The position numbers were made by a program, and so were the translations under genes. From assembly GCF_000217715.1 (NCBI RefSeq), contig NC_015666.1, positions 1,934,270 to 1,998,269 of the forward strand: a stretch of 64,000 bases of DNA. The letters are read 5' to 3'. Positions within the stretch are counted from its first letter, which is position 1. Each line of letters begins with the position of its first letter. The DNA comes from Halopiger xanaduensis SH-6 (GTDB lineage Archaea > Halobacteriota > Halobacteria > Halobacteriales > Natrialbaceae). Below are positions 60,218 to 64,000 of the stretch, piece after piece. Under the pieces are notes generated by a model. The model was not told where the DNA came from. It worked only from the letters and a program-made list of their open reading frames with translations, and did not search any database.

Positions 60218-61360
60218 CTACAGACCCAGTTCCCGCCCGATGACGAGGTGTTGGATCTCGCTGGTCCCCTCGCCGATCTCCATGAGCTTCGCGTCCCGGT
60301 AGAACCGCTGGGGCGCGAAGTCGGTGGTGTAGCCGTAGCCGCCCAGCACCTGCACGGCGTCCTCGGCGACCTCGCGGGCGGCCTCGCTCGCCTCGAGTTT
60401 TGCGAGGGCTGATTCCCGGGTGACCGGCTCACCTGCATCGTACGTCCTGGCGGCCCGGTAGGTGAGCAGCCGCGATCGCTCGGTCTTGCGGTGCATGTCG
60501 ACGATCTTGTCGCGCACGGCGTCGAACTTCGAGATCGGCTGCCCGAACTGCTCGCGCTCCGTGCTGTAGGCCTTCGCACTCTCGTAGGCTCCCTGCGCCA
60601 GCCCCGTCGAGAGCGCCGCGATCGAGATGCGTCCCCCATCGAGGGTCTTCTTCGTCTGCTCCCAGCCCTCTCCTTCCTCGCCGAGCAGGCGGTCTTCGGG
60701 GAGGCGGACGTTCTCGAGGCGGATCTCGCAGGTCGGCGAGGCGTTCAGCCCCATCTTGTCCCAGATCGTCGAGACCTCGAAGCCGTCGTCCTCGCGCGGG
60801 TCGACGATGAACGTCGAGATGCCGTCGTAACCCGCGCCGGGGTCCGTCACGGCCTTGACGAGGATCGAGCCGGCCTCGCTCGCGTTCGTGATGAACTGCT
60901 TGGTGCCGTTGAGTACCCACTCGTCGCCCTCCTTCACCGCAGTTGTGTCCATATCAGAGGCGTCCGAGCCGCTCTCCGGTTCGGTCAGCGCCCAGCCGCC
61001 GAGGTACTCCCCGTCGGCGAGCGGCCGCAGCCAGCGATCCTTCTGCGCCTCTGTACCGAACCGCTCGATCGGCTTCGAGGCCAGCGAGACGTGGGCAACG
61101 TAGGAGAGGCCGATCGCGCCCGAGACGCGACCGAGTTCCTCGGCGACCAGCGCGTACATGAGCGTGTCGCCGCCGAGCCCGCCGTACTCCTCGCCGATCG
61201 GGACGCCGAGCATGTCCAAGTCGGCGAGCTGGTCGAAGATCTCCTCGGGGAACCGGTGCTCGTCCTCGATCTCCTGCGCGATCGGCTCGATCTCCCGCTC
61301 GCAGAAGTCCCTGACGGTCTCCCGAATCATCCGGTGTTCGTCGGGCAGCTCGAACTCCAT
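60218..61360 (-). CDS. Acyl-CoA dehydrogenase, second copy
   Basis: The protein has 380 residues. MEFELPDEHRMIRETVRDFC starts the helical domain, and GGWALTEPESGSDASDMDTT, TKQFITNASEAGSILVKAVT and SKFDAVRDKIVDMHRKTERS follow. The C terminus QVLGGYGYTTDFAPQRFYRD, GTSEIQHLVIGRELGL carries the catalytic acid region. It oxidises an acyl-CoA to the enoyl-CoA with FAD. It is related to the copy at 28612 but diverged, so it probably acts on a different chain length or branched substrate. The start at 61360 is chosen over an upstream extension without family sequence. Confidence 0.94.
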   Translation of the reverse strand: MEFELPDEHRMIRETVRDFCEREIEPIAQEIEDEHRFPEEIFDQLADLDMLGVPIGEEYGGLGGDTLMYALVAEELGRVSGAIGLSYVAHVSLASKPIERFGTEAQKDRWLRPLADGEYLGGWALTEPESGSDASDMDTTAVKEGDEWVLNGTKQFITNASEAGSILVKAVTDPGAGYDGISTFIVDPREDDGFEVSTIWDKMGLNASPTCEIRLENVRLPEDRLLGEEGEGWEQTKKTLDGGRISIAALSTGLAQGAYESAKAYSTEREQFGQPISKFDAVRDKIVDMHRKTERSRLLTYRAARTYDAGEPVTRESALAKLEASEAAREVAEDAVQVLGGYGYTTDFAPQRFYRDAKLMEIGEGTSEIQHLVIGRELGL

Positions 61361-61463
61361 GCCGCAATACTTGCCGGCACGTGGGATAAACGCACCGCCG
61401 GTACTCACATCGCGCCGGCGAAGCTCGCATTTCTAATCGTCGGTCGACTCGAGAAGGTAGAAC

Positions 61464-61476
61464 TAGAGAGAAAAAC
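61464..61476 (-). terminator. Oligo-T terminator of the membrane protein gene
   Basis: On the minus strand GTTTTTCTCTCTA follows the stop codon at 61490 by 14 bp. Confidence 0.45.
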
Positions 61477-61489
61477 GCCCGTCTCGAGG

Positions 61490-62692
61490 CTACCAGCCGC
61501 GGTCGCGGTCGTCTTCGCCGTCCCCGTCTCCGTCGTCCGACCGCGAGTTGCCCCAGTCGTCCGACTCGTCGGAATCCCACCGGTCCGCGTCCTGATCGTC
61601 GGAGCGACCGTTATCCCACCGATCGTCGCGGTCCTCGTCGACAGCGCCGTTCCGTCCGCGCTGGTCCCGGTCGTCGCTCGAATAGGGCGACTCGAGGCCG
61701 TTCCGTCCACCCGAATCGGCGGTTCGGATCTCCCGTCGCAGGTCAGAAACGAGATCGAGGTCGGCGTTGGTGTCGCCGAGCAGCAACAGCGCGTAGTACT
61801 GGAAGTACGTCCGGACCGGCATCTGGACGAGCGCGAAGAACAGCAAGAGCGTGAGCGCGCCGAGGATCGCCACGCCGCCCGCGATCCAGACCCCGATTTC
61901 GCCGATCGAGACGAGCACGAACCCGATCACGAGGAAGGGGATCGCGACGACGATCGCCCCGAAGACGAGCACCACGCCGACGCCGATATTGACGACGAGG
62001 CCGAGGATCCAGACCAGCACCAGGTAGACCGCGTACTCCGCCAGGTTCGATCGTAGCGTCGGCCAGAACCGCCCCCACGCGCCGAGGACGCCTCGCTCCT
62101 CGAGCAGCATGATCGGGACGACGAACTCGGATGTAAGGCGCATCACGAGCGCGGTGACGAGAAGGAGGGGGACCGCGAGGAGGAAGACCGGCGCCAGCGA
62201 GACCAGCGCGCTCTCGAGGGTCGAGACGCCGGCCAGGAGAAGCGCCGTCGGAATCCCGAGGATCGCGAGCACGACGATGCCGACGGCCACTCGAAAGCCG
62301 AACAGCCGGAGCCCGCGGCCGAGGTTCGTCCGCGCGTACCGGCGAACGTGGACCGCCCTCGAGCGGAGGGATTCGATGAAGACGAACTCCATGATCGCGC
62401 CGATGAGCGCGAACAGCAGCCCGAGCAGGAGGATCGCCCCGATCACGATCGCGGCGATGACGAGGATATCGTCGGGAAGCTCGCCGGTGATCGGCTCCGT
62501 CGACGGATTCTGCGGCGCCATCTCGGGGTTGTTGGACGCGGTCAGCCCGGGGTTGTTCACGCCGAACCCGCCGACGAAGAAGACGACGACCGCAAGCTTG
62601 AGCCACAGTACTGGTCGGACCGGGAGCAACAAGGTTCGCGTTGCATCGATCGCGTCGCTTAAGTTGTCGACAGCATCCATCACTGCGGACAT
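61490..62692 (-). CDS. Haloarchaeal multi-helix membrane protein with acidic tail
   Basis: The protein has 400 residues. It begins MSAVMDAVDNLSDAIDATRT and has about six hydrophobic segments (VLWLKLAVVVFFVGGFGVNN, IAAIVIGAILLLGLLFALIG, LVLVWILGLVVNIGVGVVLV). This matches a haloarchaeal family I recall as DUF7544-like; the number is from memory. The last 90 residues are a disordered Asp/Arg/Ser-rich tail (DDRWDNGRSDDQDADRWDSD). The function is unknown. It is divergent from the RIO kinase gene. Confidence 0.7.
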   Translation of the reverse strand: MSAVMDAVDNLSDAIDATRTLLLPVRPVLWLKLAVVVFFVGGFGVNNPGLTASNNPEMAPQNPSTEPITGELPDDILVIAAIVIGAILLLGLLFALIGAIMEFVFIESLRSRAVHVRRYARTNLGRGLRLFGFRVAVGIVVLAILGIPTALLLAGVSTLESALVSLAPVFLLAVPLLLVTALVMRLTSEFVVPIMLLEERGVLGAWGRFWPTLRSNLAEYAVYLVLVWILGLVVNIGVGVVLVFGAIVVAIPFLVIGFVLVSIGEIGVWIAGGVAILGALTLLLFFALVQMPVRTYFQYYALLLLGDTNADLDLVSDLRREIRTADSGGRNGLESPYSSDDRDQRGRNGAVDEDRDDRWDNGRSDDQDADRWDSDESDDWGNSRSDDGDGDGEDDRDRGW

Positions 62693-62794
62693 ACTCTTGT
62701 CGAGTTGAAAATAATACTGTTCGACAGAGGCCGAACACCTCTCACCGGCAACACTTCGGGATGCATTTAACGCTGAAACGAGTCTTTCCTCCGT

Positions 62795-63604
62795 ATGGAC
62801 CTCCGCCAGCTAGCCCGCGGGTCGATCGAGTGGGGCCGGATCGAGCGCGTCGTGCGGACGCTGGCGGACCGGTACGACCGCGAGGTCGTCCGCGTCGAGT
62901 TCCTCGAGGCCGACAACTGGCTGTCGACCCCCTGCGTCATCGACGACGAGTGGTTCGTCAAGATCGTCTCGCGCCAGAACGCGTTCGTTCACGCCTTGCT
63001 TACGACCGGCCGGAACGTCGGCGCGGTCTCGGCGGGGACCGGCGGCTTCTTCGACCGGTTTAGCACGCCCCGCGAGATGGTCGAACACGAGTACGAGGCC
63101 ACCCAGCGGATGCGCGAGATCGGCGTCAACGCGCCCCGACCGATCGAAGCCTTCGAAGTCAACGGCCTCGGCGTGCTGGTGCTCGAGTACCTCCCCGAGT
63201 TCGAGTCGTTCGGCACGGTGTCCGACGCCGTCGTCGACGAGCGAGCCGCGGACCTGTTCGATATGCTCGCGACGCTGCACGAGCACGGCCTCGCCCACGG
63301 CGACCTGCGCGCGGAGAACATCTTGCTCTGCGACGGCGAGATCTACTTCATCGACGCCACCAGCGTCCACGAGGACCGCGTCGCCGAGACGACGGCCTAC
63401 GACCTCGCGTGCGCGCTGGCCGTCCTCGAGCCCCGGATCGGGGCGCGGCGGTCCGTACAGGCGGCGTCGACGGCCTACGACCCGGAACAGCTACTCTCGG
63501 CGCGGCGCTTCCTCGATTTCGTCCGGCTGCGTCCCGACCACGAGTTCGACTCGACGCAACTGCGGGGCGAACTCGAGAAGGCGGCGGATCTCGGCGGGCA
63601 GTGA
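62795..63604 (+). CDS. RIO-type serine/threonine protein kinase
   Basis: The protein has 269 residues. The catalytic loop is EHGLAHGDLRAENILLCDGE (HGDLRAEN) and the metal loop is YFIDATSVH, a DFG replacement as in RIO and Bud32 proteins. An ATP-binding Lys is in WFVKIVSRQNAF. There is no glycine-rich loop, also as in RIO kinases. The C-terminal YDPEQLLSARRFLDFVRLRP is a helical extension. It may act in ribosome maturation or protein-kinase signalling. The ATG at 62795 has a TATA-like CATTTAACG about 27 bp upstream. Confidence 0.82.
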   Translation: MDLRQLARGSIEWGRIERVVRTLADRYDREVVRVEFLEADNWLSTPCVIDDEWFVKIVSRQNAFVHALLTTGRNVGAVSAGTGGFFDRFSTPREMVEHEYEATQRMREIGVNAPRPIEAFEVNGLGVLVLEYLPEFESFGTVSDAVVDERAADLFDMLATLHEHGLAHGDLRAENILLCDGEIYFIDATSVHEDRVAETTAYDLACALAVLEPRIGARRSVQAASTAYDPEQLLSARRFLDFVRLRPDHEFDSTQLRGELEKAADLGGQ

Positions 63605-63689
63605 GCGAACCGTCGTCACCAACTCGCCGATGGGCCGCCGCGTGTGAACTACCATCAGGGTTTTCACGGTTCTCGTCGTACGATTTTCC

Positions 63690-64000
63690 ATGAGTCAGCA
63701 AGCCTCAGAGCAGGCGTACGGCCACTACATCGGCGGCGAGTGGACCGACGGCAGCGGCTCCGACACGTTCGAGAGCGAGAACCCTGCGACGGGCGAGACC
63801 CTGGCGACGTTCCGCCGCGGCACGGAGGACGACGTCGACGCCGCCCTCGAGGCCGCGGAGGACGCCTTCGAGGAGTGGCGCGAGCTGTCCTACATCGACC
63901 GCGCGGAGTACCTCTGGGACATCTACCACGAACTTCGGGATCGCCACGAGGAGTTGGGCGAGATCGTCACGAAGGAGTGCGGCAAGGAGATTTCCGAAGG
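63690..64000 (+). CDS. Aldehyde dehydrogenase, N-terminal part (3' truncated by window edge)
   Basis: The first 103 codons give MSQQASEQAYGHYIGGEWTD, then SENPATGETLATFRRGTEDD, VDAALEAAEDAFEEWRELSY and IDRAEYLWDIYHELRDRHEE. This is the start of an NAD(P)-dependent aldehyde dehydrogenase. The catalytic Cys is beyond the window. The ATG at 63690 is 85 bp after the RIO kinase stop. Confidence 0.9.
   Translation, partial: MSQQASEQAYGHYIGGEWTDGSGSDTFESENPATGETLATFRRGTEDDVDAALEAAEDAFEEWRELSYIDRAEYLWDIYHELRDRHEELGEIVTKECGKEISE

Noticed and set aside
1-64000. CRISPR array, transposon or integrated element
   Set aside because: No regularly spaced direct repeats with unique spacers, no transposase or integrase motif and no long terminal repeats were seen. 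The only multi-copy repeats are the origin boxes and one 34-bp tandem duplication.

Overview
The window looks like a chromosomal segment of a halophilic archaeon (class Halobacteria, probably Natrialbaceae or a close relative). The evidence is very high GC with third-position G/C bias, strongly acidic proteins, frequent CTCGAG (Leu-Glu) codon pairs, leaderless genes with TATA boxes about 25-28 bp before the start codon, Tat-type signal peptides and lipoboxes, and haloarchaeal gene families (HalOD1, HTH_10, LVIVD repeats, DUF6517, an FolC-FolP fusion, a CtaA-CtaB fusion). I see no tRNA, rRNA, CRISPR array, transposase or integrase. Genus assignment is inference. Coordinates and motif positions were read by eye.

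Layout. 1-11 kb: 3' end of a ROK sugar kinase, a secreted LVIVD protein, two split-barrel flavin/F420 proteins, leucyl-tRNA synthetase, HalOD1 and DUF420 (CtaM-like) proteins, an ABC-2 exporter, a GNAT protein and an F420-dependent LLM oxidoreductase. 11-24 kb: an RnfC/PduS-like protein without iron-sulfur cysteines, an HTH regulator, two aldo/keto reductases, a DUF418 membrane protein, the folate fusion enzyme FolC-FolP, a cupin with a DtxR-like operator, and a second ABC exporter. 24-29 kb: a frameshifted DsbA-like lipoprotein, heme A/O synthase fusion, a DUF3267 zincin, and a PadR-like regulator. 28-38 kb: lipid and CoA metabolism (two-step acyl-CoA activation and oxidation genes), squalene/phytoene synthase, an aminotransferase, 3-hydroxyacyl-CoA dehydrogenase and an SGNH hydrolase. 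38-48 kb: an acidic HhH protein, the gluconeogenic pair class I aldolase plus fructose-bisphosphatase with a TrmB-like site, a secreted trypsin-like protease, an acyl-CoA carboxylase carboxyltransferase with an extra N-terminal domain, and a MaoC-PH-PH operon. 48-64 kb: aldehyde dehydrogenase, two glutamate dehydrogenase paralogues flanking a replication origin with its orc1/cdc6 gene and a CitE-like lyase, an ABC exporter, DUF2062, a DUF6517 lipoprotein, a second acyl-CoA dehydrogenase, a membrane protein, a RIO-type kinase and the start of an aldehyde dehydrogenase.

The most striking non-coding structure is the origin at about 53.17-54.08 kb. Five strong copies and one degenerate copy of a G-tailed origin recognition box (core TTCACTCTGAACGAGGGG) surround an AT-rich, polypyrimidine-flanked segment upstream of orc1/cdc6, and a further copy lies beyond the 3' end of that gene. 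Other regulatory candidates are a near-perfect iron-box palindrome on the cupin promoter, a TrmB-type TACT-N8-AAGTA site before the aldolase, and a 22-bp palindrome before the HalOD1 gene. Gene decay is visible in a split DsbA-like gene and in a C-terminal remnant of an aldo/keto reductase. I did not find a clear, wholly new multi-gene system; the best leads are these regulatory sites, the origin architecture, the carboxyltransferase N-terminal fusion and the MaoC-PH-PH gene set.
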